Shown: positions 54,339 to 63,878 of the stretch, in pieces
Numbering within the stretch: position 1 is the stretch's first letter
Layout of the letters: every line of letters starts with the position of its first letter
From: JAJTFW01 sp046330075
GTDB taxonomy: Bacteria; Bacteroidota; Bacteroidia; AKYH767-A; OLB10
Reading direction: 5' to 3'
Length of the DNA: 64,000 nt
Assembly (NCBI GenBank): GCA_046330075.1
Contig: JAXLTL010000004.1
Coordinates: 124,001 to 188,000, forward strand
The notes under the pieces: model-generated
What the model was told of the DNA's origin: nothing
The model's input: the letters and a program-made list of their open reading frames with translations, nothing else
Databases searched by the model: none
Made by a program: the position numbers and the translations under genes

Positions 54339-57300
54339 TTAGCGGATCAGTGTAATTCGACCTCGGATATTGTGGTTTTTCCGGTAGAAGTCCTTCAGTT
54401 CTGCCTCGTATACATATACATCGTGCGGACATTCTTCACCGGTATTCAGGTATGTCCCGTTCCAGGATTCAAGTACGGAGTCAGAATGGTAAACAACTTG
54501 TCCGCGGCGGTTGTAAATTTTGATGTCGAAATGTTCAATGCCCTCTGTATACACTTCCAGCCGTTCGTTGATCTGATCCCGGTTGGGGGTAAAGGCGCTG
54601 GGTATGTAGAAGGAATAGTTGGGAACCACCTGTACGGTAATGCTGGATGTATCCGCACACCCGCCCGGATTAGTGGTGTACAACGTAACCACATAAGTGC
54701 CGGTGTCCTGATATGTATGGGTGGCAGAAGTTGTAGTGTCACCCGTGCCATCCCCGAAATCAAAATAGCAGGTAGCATTGGCATAAACCGATTCAAAAGT
54801 GAATGTGGGGTTGATGTTGCTTGCAATAAGCGGGCTGGCTGTGAACAAAGCCTCAGGAATCGGATAGACGTCAATTTGTCCTGCGAGTGTATCAGTGGTA
54901 GAGCAGGTGTCCGCACTGGTGATGGTTAACATCGGAATATAGGTGCCCTGGAAATTGTAGGTGTGAGAAGGGTTGTTCAGGAAGGAAACACTGCCATCGT
55001 CGAAATTCCATTCGTAAGTTGCTCCGCCCAGTGCAGGCGACTGATCCGTAAATTGTACGGTAAGCGGTTCGCAGCCTTCGGTAATGTTCACGGAAAAATC
55101 AACCACTGGATTTTCCTTCACGAATACGGATGACGAATACTGTGATGGCGGACAGCCCGGTGTAGTGGTCTCGAGAGTAACGTTCTGTGTGCCTGTTGTA
55201 GAGAAAGAATAGTTCTGCACTGTGCCGGAAAAAACAGTGTCAGTGTTGTTAAAGATCCAGGTCTGCGTAGCTCCCGGAACAACTCCGTATAAGGGTGCAA
55301 AATCGAAACTGTTTCCCTGTTCACATTGCGGGTTGGGTGGGTTAAAGATTGCCTGCTGAACTGCTTTGATGCGAAGGCGCATCGTGTCTTTATCACTACA
55401 GAAACCTTGTGTAGCTGTTACAATGAACTGAACAGTTGAATCACTGACACCATACACAGGAACCAGCGCATTGGGGTTGGATGATGTCGGAATATTAACG
55501 AATTGCTGTGGTGTCCAGCTATACGTATAACCACTCACCGGAGTAGCACCGATTACAACGGGTTGAGCGGAGCAGATGGTGTCATCTACACCGGCATCTG
55601 CAACAGGTTGCAGTCCTACTTCAACGGTATCACGAATGGTGTCTGAGTTACAGAATTGATCATTTCCTACTAAATATATTTCATAGGTGCCGGGTGCGTT
55701 CCATGCTAACCAAAATGGCCCGGCTACACCGGTGCTGCCACTGTTTAAGATATTGGCGAAGCTGAATTCAAACGTGAAATTATTTCCAGATGCCGGCATT
55801 GCTCCGGTATACGTAAACAATACGCTGTCATCTCCGCAAAGCTGATGATCGTTCAGCGTAAAGTCAACCTGAGGTTTAGTCCGCACCGTTAATGGTGTTG
55901 AGTCGCGCGGAGAAGTACAGCCTTCTAAACTTGTGGCTTCTACCGTTACAAAGGTGTTCCCGGCGGTATTCCACTGGAGTGTTGCGGAAGTGCCGTTCCC
56001 CGGACTACCACCTAACAGGGTCGCATTACCGAAGTTCCAGGTATAAGTGGCGCCGGCAGGAGCTCCGGAAGAAAGCGGATTCAGGTTGATGATTTCTCCC
56101 TGGCAAATCTGAGTCGGGGGATTGAAAGTAACCGTTGGAGTATTGAAAATACGGATAGAGTCCGTGTAGGTAAATCCAAGGCAACCGGCTTCTTCGATAG
56201 TAAGATTCAGGTAATACGTTCCTGCTGTAGCCCAGCTGGCATCGAACTGCTGATTGGAGGCATTGGTGATAGTTCCACCTCCATAGGTCCAGGCATAGGT
56301 TGCAGATGCTGATGCGCCACCGGTGTAAACGATGGTCTCCTTAACTCCGGTACACCCGGAATCAGCAAGCGAAAATGTTGCATCCGGAATATCGAGTACT
56401 ACAATCGTATCTTTTGCTGTATCTGACACGCAACCATTGATGGTAACAATTAATCCCACAGGAAAACTTCCTGACTGTGTGTATAAGCTTGTTGCCTGGC
56501 CGAAGCCGGTGACAAATGAACTGTTGCTGTTGGGAAACCACCAGTTGTAGAAATTGGATGGGTCTGTAACGGAAGAAGTAAGGTCAACGGATGCAGGGTT
56601 GCTACCATCGAAGCAAAGGGTGTCATCGCTTGTTGTAAAGGTGATGACCGGACGCGCCTTGACGACAATCTGTTTTGAATAGGAATGTGAACAGCCGGAA
56701 GGATCGTTCAGGGTAAGTGTTACAAGATACGTCCCCGGGCCATAATAGTGTGAAGGCAGATTGAAACTGGCTCCACTGCCAGATACAGGGACTGAGCCAT
56801 CGCCGTAATCAAAGTTGTAGAGTGTGCTGGGGTTGTAAATGCTGTTATCGCTGAAGTCTGCAGTTAATGAACCGCAGGCCAGCACCGAATCGACATCAAA
56901 CTCTGCAGTTGGCAACATCTTCACCCCATATCCCCAGGTAAAATCAAATCCTGAACCATTCTGCGAAGTGTCATCGATCATCAATGCATACGTATTGCCG
57001 TAGCTGATAATCACAGGCGGGCAATACGGACTCGAGGTGCAATTACTGACGGATGAGGACATGCCGAAGGGAAGAAAAGGGTCGTACACGGAATTGCATG
57101 CCATCTCTGTACCCGGACAACCGGAAGTGATATCGTATAATGCCCAGCGAAACCCGCCAACATTGGTGGGGAAGCCAGTAAATTCCAGTGGTCCGGTATA
57201 GCCGGATGTGAATTTATACCAGAAGGGCCTAACGGGAGGAGAGTTAAAGCAGGACGGAGTAGGCGAGGACCCGGGCTGGTTGCTTCCGGGACTCGAGAAA

Positions 57301-57845
57301 TCATAGGTATTACAGAGCCGAGTAGCTGAATTGCACGCCAGTCCGGGAGAAATAAATCCGTTCGTGCTGGAAATGCAGACCAGGAATTCTCCATCAGTCT
57401 CAAGAGCGGTCACATAAAACCATACCTGTGTACCTGCGCTGCTGGTAAAAGCCACCGTGGCAGGATCAGACGTTAATGGAGCTGTATTGCAGACATTGGT
57501 GCCACCGCCGGCACAATTTCCGTTGGTCACGGTAACTGACACTTTTCCGGCCGGGTTTATACCTATCGGAACGACCGTAATGGTATTTACCGGTCCATTC
57601 ACAACGTAGGTGTACCATACCTCATGACCGCCTGCCGGCAATGGAGACAGAGCACCCGCATCGCAGGCATTGGAATATCCGTCACCTGTAGCGGTTGTAT
57701 TACTGTCGTCAACGCAGGCGTTGCCGGTCTGGTCCAGGTAAACAAAGGTGGCTCCTGTACAATCGTCGTTGGCAGGCGTCTGGGACATTGCCTGTCCTGA
57801 AAAAATGATCAGGAGCAACAGGGTCCACAGCCTTGGATTTTTCAT
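54339..57845 (-). CDS. PKD-repeat protein with T9SS type B sorting domain
   Basis: 1168 residues with signal peptide ending at GQAMS, then QTPAND. The N-terminal part (about 22-300) holds two beta-sandwich domains with EVWYTYVVNG and PFWYKFTSGYTG. It is followed by PKD-type domains: NFDYGDGSVPVSG, YEWNFDDGSVSFLNNPSHTY and CYFDFGDGTGDTTTSATHTY. The C-terminus (about 1085-1168) is the type B sorting domain, with IPSAFTPNRDQINERLEV and FDIKIYNRRGQVVY. A surface adhesin-like protein is the likely role. It ends 55 bases from the lipoprotein gene stop, convergent. Confidence 0.88.
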   Translation of the reverse strand: MKNPRLWTLLLLIIFSGQAMSQTPANDDCTGATFVYLDQTGNACVDDSNTTATGDGYSNACDAGALSPLPAGGHEVWYTYVVNGPVNTITVVPIGINPAGKVSVTVTNGNCAGGGTNVCNTAPLTSDPATVAFTSSAGTQVWFYVTALETDGEFLVCISSTNGFISPGLACNSATRLCNTYDFSSPGSNQPGSSPTPSCFNSPPVRPFWYKFTSGYTGPLEFTGFPTNVGGFRWALYDITSGCPGTEMACNSVYDPFLPFGMSSSVSNCTSSPYCPPVIISYGNTYALMIDDTSQNGSGFDFTWGYGVKMLPTAEFDVDSVLACGSLTADFSDNSIYNPSTLYNFDYGDGSVPVSGSGASFNLPSHYYGPGTYLVTLTLNDPSGCSHSYSKQIVVKARPVITFTTSDDTLCFDGSNPASVDLTSSVTDPSNFYNWWFPNSNSSFVTGFGQATSLYTQSGSFPVGLIVTINGCVSDTAKDTIVVLDIPDATFSLADSGCTGVKETIVYTGGASASATYAWTYGGGTITNASNQQFDASWATAGTYYLNLTIEEAGCLGFTYTDSIRIFNTPTVTFNPPTQICQGEIINLNPLSSGAPAGATYTWNFGNATLLGGSPGNGTSATLQWNTAGNTFVTVEATSLEGCTSPRDSTPLTVRTKPQVDFTLNDHQLCGDDSVLFTYTGAMPASGNNFTFEFSFANILNSGSTGVAGPFWLAWNAPGTYEIYLVGNDQFCNSDTIRDTVEVGLQPVADAGVDDTICSAQPVVIGATPVSGYTYSWTPQQFVNIPTSSNPNALVPVYGVSDSTVQFIVTATQGFCSDKDTMRLRIKAVQQAIFNPPNPQCEQGNSFDFAPLYGVVPGATQTWIFNNTDTVFSGTVQNYSFSTTGTQNVTLETTTPGCPPSQYSSSVFVKENPVVDFSVNITEGCEPLTVQFTDQSPALGGATYEWNFDDGSVSFLNNPSHTYNFQGTYIPMLTITSADTCSTTDTLAGQIDVYPIPEALFTASPLIASNINPTFTFESVYANATCYFDFGDGTGDTTTSATHTYQDTGTYVVTLYTTNPGGCADTSSITVQVVPNYSFYIPSAFTPNRDQINERLEVYTEGIEHFDIKIYNRRGQVVYHSDSVLESWNGTYLNTGEECPHDVYVYEAELKDFYRKNHNIRGRITLIR

Positions 57846-57947
57846 TTCCGGTTAGATTTTCTGATTGATGTTGTGTGACTTGAGTATAAAGACGATTCGG
57901 CGTTAAAGATTCACAGCCGTTGCGCCGGTATCCAATTTCGGATCAAT

Positions 57948-57955
57948 TACTTTTG
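57948..57955 (+). promoter_or_regulatory. -7 element of the dipeptidase gene
   Basis: TACTTTTG matches TAnnTTTG exactly and ends 21 bases before ATG 57977; no clear -33 element. Confidence 0.45.
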
Positions 57956-57976
57956 TCGTGCGAAAATACCCAAATT

Positions 57977-59350
57977 ATGGATAAGATTCAACAGTATATT
58001 GAGACCAATAAAGACCGGTTTTTAACCGAGTTAACCGATCTCCTGAAAATACCTTCGGTGAGTGCTGATTCAAAGTACAAGAGTGATGTCAGCCGGGCGG
58101 CCGAGTTTGTGAAGCAGTCGCTCGTGGCAGCCGGTGTTGATAAGGCTGAAGTTTGTCCGACAGCCGGACACCCCATCGTTTACGGGGAGAAAATGATTGA
58201 TCCTAAGCTGCCCACGGTGCTGGTGTATGGTCACTATGACGTCCAGCCACCTGATCCGCTGGATTTATGGGATTCGCCGCCTTTCGAGCCGGTGATCAAG
58301 GATGGAAAGATTTACGCCCGTGGTGCCTGCGATGATAAGGGTCAGGTATATATGCATGTAAAGGCGTTCGAGATGATGAACCGCGAAGGATTCCTTCCCT
58401 GCAACGTGAAGTTTATGATTGAGGGGGAGGAAGAAGTGGGGTCGGTGCATCTCGGACAGTGGATCCGCGAAAATAAGGAGCGGTTGAAGGGAGATGTGAT
58501 TCTGATTTCAGATACGTCAATCATTGCCAATGATATTCCGAGTATTGATGTTGGCCTTCGCGGACTCAGTTACGTGGAAGTGGAAGTGACCGGTCCCAAC
58601 CGTGATTTGCATTCCGGTGTGTACGGTGGTGCGGTGGCGAACCCAATCACCATTCTTTGTGAGATGATTGCGAAGATGAAGGATGAGAACAATCACATCA
58701 CCATTCCCGGCTTCTATGACGACGTGCTCGAGTTAACGGCAGCAGAACGCGCAGAACTCAATCTCGCGCCATTTAGTCTGGAGGAATACAAAACGGATCT
58801 GCAGGTAGGGGATGTACATGGCGAAAAAGGATATACGGTGCTCGAGCAGACCGGTATTCGTCCTACGTTTGAAGTGAACGGCATCTGGGGCGGATACATC
58901 GGCGAGGGTGCAAAGACGGTCCTTCCCTCCAAGGCTTTTGCCAAGTTCTCCATGCGCCTCGTGCCTAACCAGCAATCCGAGAAGATTACCAAACTTTTCG
59001 CGGATTATTTTACCAGCATCGCACCATCATCGGTGAAAGTAGTGGTGAAACCTCATCACGGCGGAGAGCCGGTGGTAACACCTACCGACTCGGTTGCGTA
59101 TCTCGCAGCCAGTAAAGCGATGGAAGCGACATTCGGCAAGAAGCCGGTTCCCACCCGCGGCGGAGGCTCCATTCCGATTGTTGCTCTGTTCGAAAAGGAA
59201 CTCGGACTGAAGAGTGTGCTCATGGGTTTTGGACTCGACAGCGACCTGATTCATAGCCCGAACGAACACTATGGTATATTCAATTTCCTCAAGGGTATTG
59301 AAACCATTCCGCACTTCTTTCTGAACTATGCGGAGATGATGAAAAAATAA
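57977..59350 (+). CDS. M20 family dipeptidase
   Basis: Zinc-dependent dipeptidase. 457 residues from ATG 57977; the in-frame start at 57920 lies upstream of the promoter. Zinc-ligand motifs are in place: LVYGHYDVQPPDP (His), YARGACDDKGQ (bridging Asp), EGEEEVGS (catalytic and ligand Glu), LISDTS and the final SPNEHYGI (His). The lid domain lies at about 210-330 with NRDLHSGVYGG. There is no signal peptide, so it is cytoplasmic. It probably degrades imported or recycled peptides; substrate preference is not visible. Confidence 0.93.
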   Translation: MDKIQQYIETNKDRFLTELTDLLKIPSVSADSKYKSDVSRAAEFVKQSLVAAGVDKAEVCPTAGHPIVYGEKMIDPKLPTVLVYGHYDVQPPDPLDLWDSPPFEPVIKDGKIYARGACDDKGQVYMHVKAFEMMNREGFLPCNVKFMIEGEEEVGSVHLGQWIRENKERLKGDVILISDTSIIANDIPSIDVGLRGLSYVEVEVTGPNRDLHSGVYGGAVANPITILCEMIAKMKDENNHITIPGFYDDVLELTAAERAELNLAPFSLEEYKTDLQVGDVHGEKGYTVLEQTGIRPTFEVNGIWGGYIGEGAKTVLPSKAFAKFSMRLVPNQQSEKITKLFADYFTSIAPSSVKVVVKPHHGGEPVVTPTDSVAYLAASKAMEATFGKKPVPTRGGGSIPIVALFEKELGLKSVLMGFGLDSDLIHSPNEHYGIFNFLKGIETIPHFFLNYAEMMKK

Positions 59351-59382
59351 GTTCATCGGCCAAAACTGATTTCTCAGTCAGC

Positions 59383-59416
59383 AAAACGGGAGTTCCATCA
59401 CGGAGCTCCCGTTTTT
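59383..59416 (+). terminator. Terminator of the dipeptidase gene
   Basis: ACGGGAG (59386-59392) / CTCCCGT (59406-59412) with two further inner pairs, followed by TTTTT. Confidence 0.85.
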
Positions 59417-59457
59417 ATTTTGATTTTTAATATCCGTCTGTTACTTTCACACAGAAT

Positions 59458-59769
59458 ATGAAGAAATTTCCATCAGAGCTTATGTTCTGGACCGGTGCGC
59501 TGGTCTATTTGTTCTGCATCAATCCGGCGGCCGAACACATAAGTCTTTGTGTTTTTCACTGGCTGGGCATCAGCTGGTGTCCGGGTTGTGGTATCGGGCA
59601 CAGCATCAGTTACGCCCTACATGGTCAATGGTCAGAAGCATGGCAAGCGCATTTCATGGGCATTCCGGCAATTGCTATTATTGGCTTCCGTATTACGCAG
59701 TTGCTGCAACAGCTCTTCAGAAACCGATATCTCATCCAACAAAATAACCCAACCAACCAACCCTTATGA
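59458..59769 (+). CDS. DUF2752 membrane protein
   Basis: 103 residues with the DUF2752 signature: a hydrophobic segment (about 10-25), then WCPGCGIGHS (Cys41, Cys44) and a second hydrophobic segment (about 68-85). Small membrane proteins of unknown function; the CPxCG pair could bind metal or form a disulfide. Its stop overlaps the start of the TM2-domain gene by four bases, so the two are translationally coupled. The same pairing is known in Bacteroidota. Confidence 0.85.
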   Translation: MKKFPSELMFWTGALVYLFCINPAAEHISLCVFHWLGISWCPGCGIGHSISYALHGQWSEAWQAHFMGIPAIAIIGFRITQLLQQLFRNRYLIQQNNPTNQPL

Positions 59770-60125
59770 ACAACAATTTACTCCTCTCCTTACCTGGCAT
59801 TGAGTCAGAAGAAATGCTCTTCATTCAGGAAGCGATCAAGGACCTCTCTGAAGACCAGCAAAAGAATTTTCTCCTCCTGTATCAGGGACGCAGAAAAGAT
59901 CCGCAAACCATCATGATTTGTACCCTGCTGGGTCTGGTCATCGTCGCCGGTGTACAGCGTTTCATGCTGGGGCAGGTAGGAATGGGGATTCTCTATCTCT
60001 TTACCGGCGGACTCTGTTTGGTTGGCACCATCATGGATCTCATCAACTATAAGAAGATGACCCTCGAGTTCAATCAAAAACAGATCATTGAGTGTAAGAT
60101 GATCTCAACTTCATTGGCGAGATAA
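59766..60125 (+). CDS. TM2-domain membrane protein
   Basis: 119 residues. A charged N-terminus (about 1-45) precedes a TM2 module: two membrane helices (about 49-66 and 72-92) around a short turn with RFMLGQVGMGILYLFTGG, then LINYKKM. TM2 proteins are small and widespread; their function in bacteria is unknown. Coupled to the DUF2752 gene by the ATGA overlap. Confidence 0.85.
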   Translation: MNNNLLLSLPGIESEEMLFIQEAIKDLSEDQQKNFLLLYQGRRKDPQTIMICTLLGLVIVAGVQRFMLGQVGMGILYLFTGGLCLVGTIMDLINYKKMTLEFNQKQIIECKMISTSLAR

Positions 60126-60144
60126 GAAAATAATAAAATAACGT

Positions 60145-60184
60145 ACGCCTGTCGATAATTTATTTTACCGGCAGGCGTTTCTGT
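60145..60184 (+). terminator. Probable terminator behind the TM2 gene
   Basis: ACGCCTG (60145-60151) / CAGGCGT (60172-60178), extended by three pairs including a wobble, loop of about 13, then TTTCTGTTT. Moderate. Confidence 0.6.
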
Positions 60185-60209
60185 TTAGTTCAGTCTTTAA
60201 ATTCGGGAC

Positions 60210-61085
60210 ATGCAGCGTCAATATCTTCTCCTCTTCATATTCGGAATTTCGGTCGCCCTTATGTCGTGTAAGAAAACGGAGGTGGCTTCTGTTTTAGGTA
60301 ATCAGGCTCCTCCCGATCATACCATAGAAAACGACGTGTATGAGAATTATATTACCAAGACCTACATCCTTGTACTGGGTCGAGAGCCGGATAGCACCGA
60401 GTTTCACGCGGCAATGGATATCCTCAAAACCGCCGGCCTTTCTGATTCATCACGCCAGGTTTTTCTGGATGATGTGTTCAGTGATCCCGGATATAAGCAC
60501 CGGCAATATCAGAAATGGAACAGCGAACTGATGAATAATCTCGATACCAGTGAGATCAGTTTTTTCTTATATCTGTTCGATCTGCAGCTGAGCGATACGA
60601 CCTATCAGTTTGCCTGGCCGGCGTTGCAATATGAAAAGGACCGGCTGTTGGCCTTGCAACCTGCCGGGAATCTGTTTGTAAGCGGAGCTATTTCATTGCC
60701 TGAGTTGCAGTCGCGGATGCTGAACAGTTATTTCTATGATCAGATCAATATGGGGGCGCTCAATTTTGTGGTGGTTTCATTTCGCCAGTTGCTGCACCGG
60801 AATGCTACAGATCAGGAGAAGTCGGCCGGGGTCAGCATGGTAGGCGGTAACAGCGCGGTCCTGTTGCTGCAGTCCGGAACAGGGAAGGACGATTATCTGA
60901 ATATTCTGACTCATTCGGATGATTATTATGAAGGAGCCATTGTGCGGTTATACAATGATTTCCTCTTCCGTGACCCTGAGTCGCTGGAGATGTCGGTTGC
61001 GGCTATCCGTTACCGTGATACCGGCGATTACGAGCAGGCACAGAAAGATATTCTCTCTACTAACGAATTTATCGGCATCAAATGA
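60210..61085 (+). CDS. Lipoprotein with three DUF1553/DUF4214-like modules
   Basis: 291 residues with lipobox ISVALMSC (Cys20). Three segments share a Y/F-x(3)-L-x-R-(E/D/N)-(P/A)-(D/E/T)-x(2)-E pattern: TYILVLGREPDSTE (51-64), FRQLLHRNATDQE (191-203) and LYNDFLFRDPESLE (247-260). The pattern resembles the helical ends of DUF1553 proteins and DUF4214 units, but the family assignment is tentative. First gene of a coupled operon with a second lipoprotein, a Tat-exported protein and a cytochrome-motif lipoprotein. Likely on the periplasmic or outer face of the envelope. Confidence 0.65.
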   Translation: MQRQYLLLFIFGISVALMSCKKTEVASVLGNQAPPDHTIENDVYENYITKTYILVLGREPDSTEFHAAMDILKTAGLSDSSRQVFLDDVFSDPGYKHRQYQKWNSELMNNLDTSEISFFLYLFDLQLSDTTYQFAWPALQYEKDRLLALQPAGNLFVSGAISLPELQSRMLNSYFYDQINMGALNFVVVSFRQLLHRNATDQEKSAGVSMVGGNSAVLLLQSGTGKDDYLNILTHSDDYYEGAIVRLYNDFLFRDPESLEMSVAAIRYRDTGDYEQAQKDILSTNEFIGIK

Positions 61086-61585
61086 TAAAGCAAATCTATC
61101 AACGTTTCATTTGGCCGGCTTTCTTCGTGCTGCCGGCTATGCTCTCTTCCTGTACTAAGGAGAAGGAATACATTTACGAGGTAAATCCTGTACAGGTGCA
61201 ATCAGGCGGTGGCGGGAAGCATACGCCTAAAACCAATGCGGAATTTATCACGATCGCCTATGCAGATCTGTTCGGTACGCAGATTCCGCAACAAGGATTG
61301 CTGCGGTTAAGTGTTTTATATGATGCTTTGGGTGATAAGAAGCTGATCGAAGACCGGATTCTGCTCAATATGCTCTCACAATCCAATGTACAGATTCCTT
61401 CGGTTCCGCATGTCAATGGCGACACCGCTGCGTTTATACAGCAGACGTATCGCAAACTATACAACCGTGAAGCAGATGCTTTCGAGGTATATTACCTGAA
61501 AGAGCAGATCCGTTTGAATCCAGCATTTACTCCGCGCGTCATCTTCTATGCACTGATGACCAGCGATGAATACAGATACTATTAA
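61082..61585 (+). CDS. Small lipoprotein with one such module
   Basis: 167 residues. Lipobox AMLSSC (Cys24). The C-terminal TYRKLYNREADAFE (about 122-135) has the same pattern as the modules of the preceding protein, and an earlier IAYADLFGTQIP (about 58-69) is a weaker match. The start codon overlaps the upstream stop by four bases; the next gene begins 10 bases downstream. It looks like a shorter relative of its neighbour. No enzymatic motif is visible. Confidence 0.65.
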   Translation: MIKQIYQRFIWPAFFVLPAMLSSCTKEKEYIYEVNPVQVQSGGGGKHTPKTNAEFITIAYADLFGTQIPQQGLLRLSVLYDALGDKKLIEDRILLNMLSQSNVQIPSVPHVNGDTAAFIQQTYRKLYNREADAFEVYYLKEQIRLNPAFTPRVIFYALMTSDEYRYY

Positions 61586-61594
61586 CCAGAGCGC

Positions 61595-62932
61595 ATGAAC
61601 AGAAGAAAATTTCTCCGTACAGCAGGACTCGCCGCCGCGGGTGCTTTTGCTGCGCCCTATATCCTTCCATCGGGCAGATTATTCGCAGCCAGTGGTATGC
61701 GCAAGGTCAACCATGTAGTGTTTCTGCTCTTTGCCGGTGGGGTGCGTAATCTTGAATCCGTGCAGTTCAACGATGGCAACCTGATGACCAATATGCTCAG
61801 TGGTGGAAGTTCTATCTCTCCGGATATATTGCCTGCGATGGATTTTCTTCCTCCGGGACCTCTGACTCAGCCTTTGCAAAACTATGGCACACTGTTCCGG
61901 AATTTCAGGTATAAGCAAGGTCCGACAGGACATTATAACGGACATACCGTTGCGGTGACAGGGCAATACGTCAGCACCGATCTGAATATCCGCGAAGCAC
62001 CGCGCAATCCAACCATCTTCGAGTACTACCGCAAGCACAATAGTCCGCAGCAAACTGCACTTAACAGCTGGTGGGTGGCCAACTCGCTCGGACCTTATCC
62101 AGCGCTCAACTACAGCAGCGACCCCAACTACGGTCCTGCTTATGGTGCGAATTTTATGTCGCCCAATTTTCTGATCAACAACGATGGTTTAACAATGCTC
62201 GGCAATCCTGCGTCGTTCAGTAGTGCCGAACAATCCGCCATCGAGGCGATACGTAAATTTTCAAATGGATCTTTCAATCAATCCTTCGTAGATCCCAATG
62301 CAGGAGTTGTGAATCCGCCTGCTGATGCCCATCGCCTGCAGCAATTCATGACCGGATTGTATACCAAGTATCAGAATGGTGCCTATTCGAATCCATGGGG
62401 CGTTGGATCAGCTATGAATGGCGATATGCTCAATATTATGTTTGCGGAAGAGATTATCACTGAGTTCAAACCTGAGTTACTGACCGTTAACATGCAGGAT
62501 GTGGATATCGGTCACTTCAATTTCTCGCAGTACGCCAATAATCTCCGCAAAGCTGACTGGGCTGCTGCGCATCTCTGGAATCATATCCAAAGCACACCTG
62601 GAATGGCAAATGATACGGTGATGATCATTGTTCCGGAACATGGAAGAAATCTCAATGCCAATACTACTGTTGATGCGTATGGCCGGTTCGCACTCGATCA
62701 TACCGCTCCGCAGGATGGGGTGAGTGGTGATCAGATGGCGAGGGAGATTTTCTGTATGGTAGTGGGTCCACCTTCAGTGGTCAAACAAGGACAAGTGATC
62801 AACGCGGTACAAGGGGAGAGTATAGAAGTTGCATCCGCCATAGCCAATCTGCTCGGCTTCGATAACAATATTCCCGCCAGCGCCGGACTCAAAGATTATG
62901 TCGCGTGCGACATTGCACAGGCCTTCTATTGA
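61595..62932 (+). CDS. Tat-exported DUF1501-like protein (alkaline phosphatase-like fold)
   Basis: 445 residues with the twin-arginine signal MNRRKFLRTAGLAAAGAFAA, so it is exported folded. The body resembles DUF1501/alkaline phosphatase-superfamily proteins: NHVVFLLFAGGVRN at the start, GHYNGHTVAVTGQYVST, VNMQDVDIGHFNFSQYANN, and late VMIIVPEHGRN, followed by DHTAPQ and FCMVVGPP. Metal-ligand positions cannot be assigned with certainty. In Planctomycetes, DUF1501 proteins are encoded next to cytochrome-DUF1549-DUF1553 proteins; the neighbours here may supply comparable parts. The operon context is the best hint to function. Confidence 0.72.
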   Translation: MNRRKFLRTAGLAAAGAFAAPYILPSGRLFAASGMRKVNHVVFLLFAGGVRNLESVQFNDGNLMTNMLSGGSSISPDILPAMDFLPPGPLTQPLQNYGTLFRNFRYKQGPTGHYNGHTVAVTGQYVSTDLNIREAPRNPTIFEYYRKHNSPQQTALNSWWVANSLGPYPALNYSSDPNYGPAYGANFMSPNFLINNDGLTMLGNPASFSSAEQSAIEAIRKFSNGSFNQSFVDPNAGVVNPPADAHRLQQFMTGLYTKYQNGAYSNPWGVGSAMNGDMLNIMFAEEIITEFKPELLTVNMQDVDIGHFNFSQYANNLRKADWAAAHLWNHIQSTPGMANDTVMIIVPEHGRNLNANTTVDAYGRFALDHTAPQDGVSGDQMAREIFCMVVGPPSVVKQGQVINAVQGESIEVASAIANLLGFDNNIPASAGLKDYVACDIAQAFY

Positions 62933-62939
62933 TAACACC

Positions 62940-63878
62940 ATGCCACGTATGAAACGAAATAAATATACGTTGATTCTTTGCAGTATCCTGCTGATGGTGT
63001 CGGGTATCATAGGCTGTTCGAAAGAGGAAACACCGGAGAATCCATACGACTCGGTTGACTATTCCAATACTAACGGTAACGACACTACGCCAGATCCCGC
63101 TTCCATTACCGGGTTACATCAGAATCTGTTTTTTCCGAAATGTGCGGTACCCGGATGTCACGATGGGACGTTTGAGCCGGATTTCCGGACCGTTCAAAGT
63201 ACATTCAGTACCATGTTGTACATGACTGTTAACAAACGAACCTTGGACTCTGCGAAAATTTTTACTTACCGCGTCATTCCTGATGATCCGGATAATTCGT
63301 TTCTGATGGAACGGCTGACGACCACTACTTCTGAATACATGCCCTCCAACAGCGTGCGGTTGAGCAGTGCTGAAATCGCTAACGTCCGCACGTGGATCAA
63401 CAACGGATGCCCTGATGCGGATGGTCAGCTGCCGCAAAAGCCCAATCTTCCTCCGAATATTTTAGGATATAATGCCTATACAACGACCTATGTCCGCCTG
63501 GATACTTCCCGTGTTGACAATATTGTCTACAACCCGTTTATCGCACCGGCAAACATCACCATGCTCATTCCTGTCCTGGCCTATGATACAGCCGACGGAA
63601 CCAATGCCACCTTGCCGGAGGACTTCACTGTTCATCAGCTGAAATTATCTACCGATAAAAACAACTTCAGTGCTGCCACAACAGTCAACATGACCTGGTT
63701 GTCGCCGATTCCGGTGGGTGTATGGCAGGCAACCGTGAATACGGCTAACTGGCCGGCAGGTACTACTGTATTTTTCAGAGCCTATTTCAACGATGGGTTC
63801 CAGCTAAACCCGGCAGAGTTTCCAAGAAATCAATCGCTCGATTATTATAAAACTTATTTCGCGTTTAAGGTGCAATGA
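62940..63878 (+). CDS. Lipoprotein with cytochrome-like CX4CH domain
   Basis: 312 residues from ATG 62940 (alternative ATG 62949, three residues shorter). Lipobox GIIGC (Cys26). Residues about 60-165 contain C68-AVPG-C73-H74, then DGTFEPDFRTV, DNSFLMERL, YMPSNSVRLSSAE and VRTWINNGCP. This is the same kind of domain as in the propeller lipoprotein at 24206, and resembles cytochrome-like domains of Planctomycetes. The C-terminal part is a beta-sandwich (about 185-312). It follows the Tat protein gene after 7 bases, and its stop overlaps the next start (ATGA). Heme binding is possible, not shown. Confidence 0.72.
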   Translation: MPRMKRNKYTLILCSILLMVSGIIGCSKEETPENPYDSVDYSNTNGNDTTPDPASITGLHQNLFFPKCAVPGCHDGTFEPDFRTVQSTFSTMLYMTVNKRTLDSAKIFTYRVIPDDPDNSFLMERLTTTTSEYMPSNSVRLSSAEIANVRTWINNGCPDADGQLPQKPNLPPNILGYNAYTTTYVRLDTSRVDNIVYNPFIAPANITMLIPVLAYDTADGTNATLPEDFTVHQLKLSTDKNNFSAATTVNMTWLSPIPVGVWQATVNTANWPAGTTVFFRAYFNDGFQLNPAEFPRNQSLDYYKTYFAFKVQ

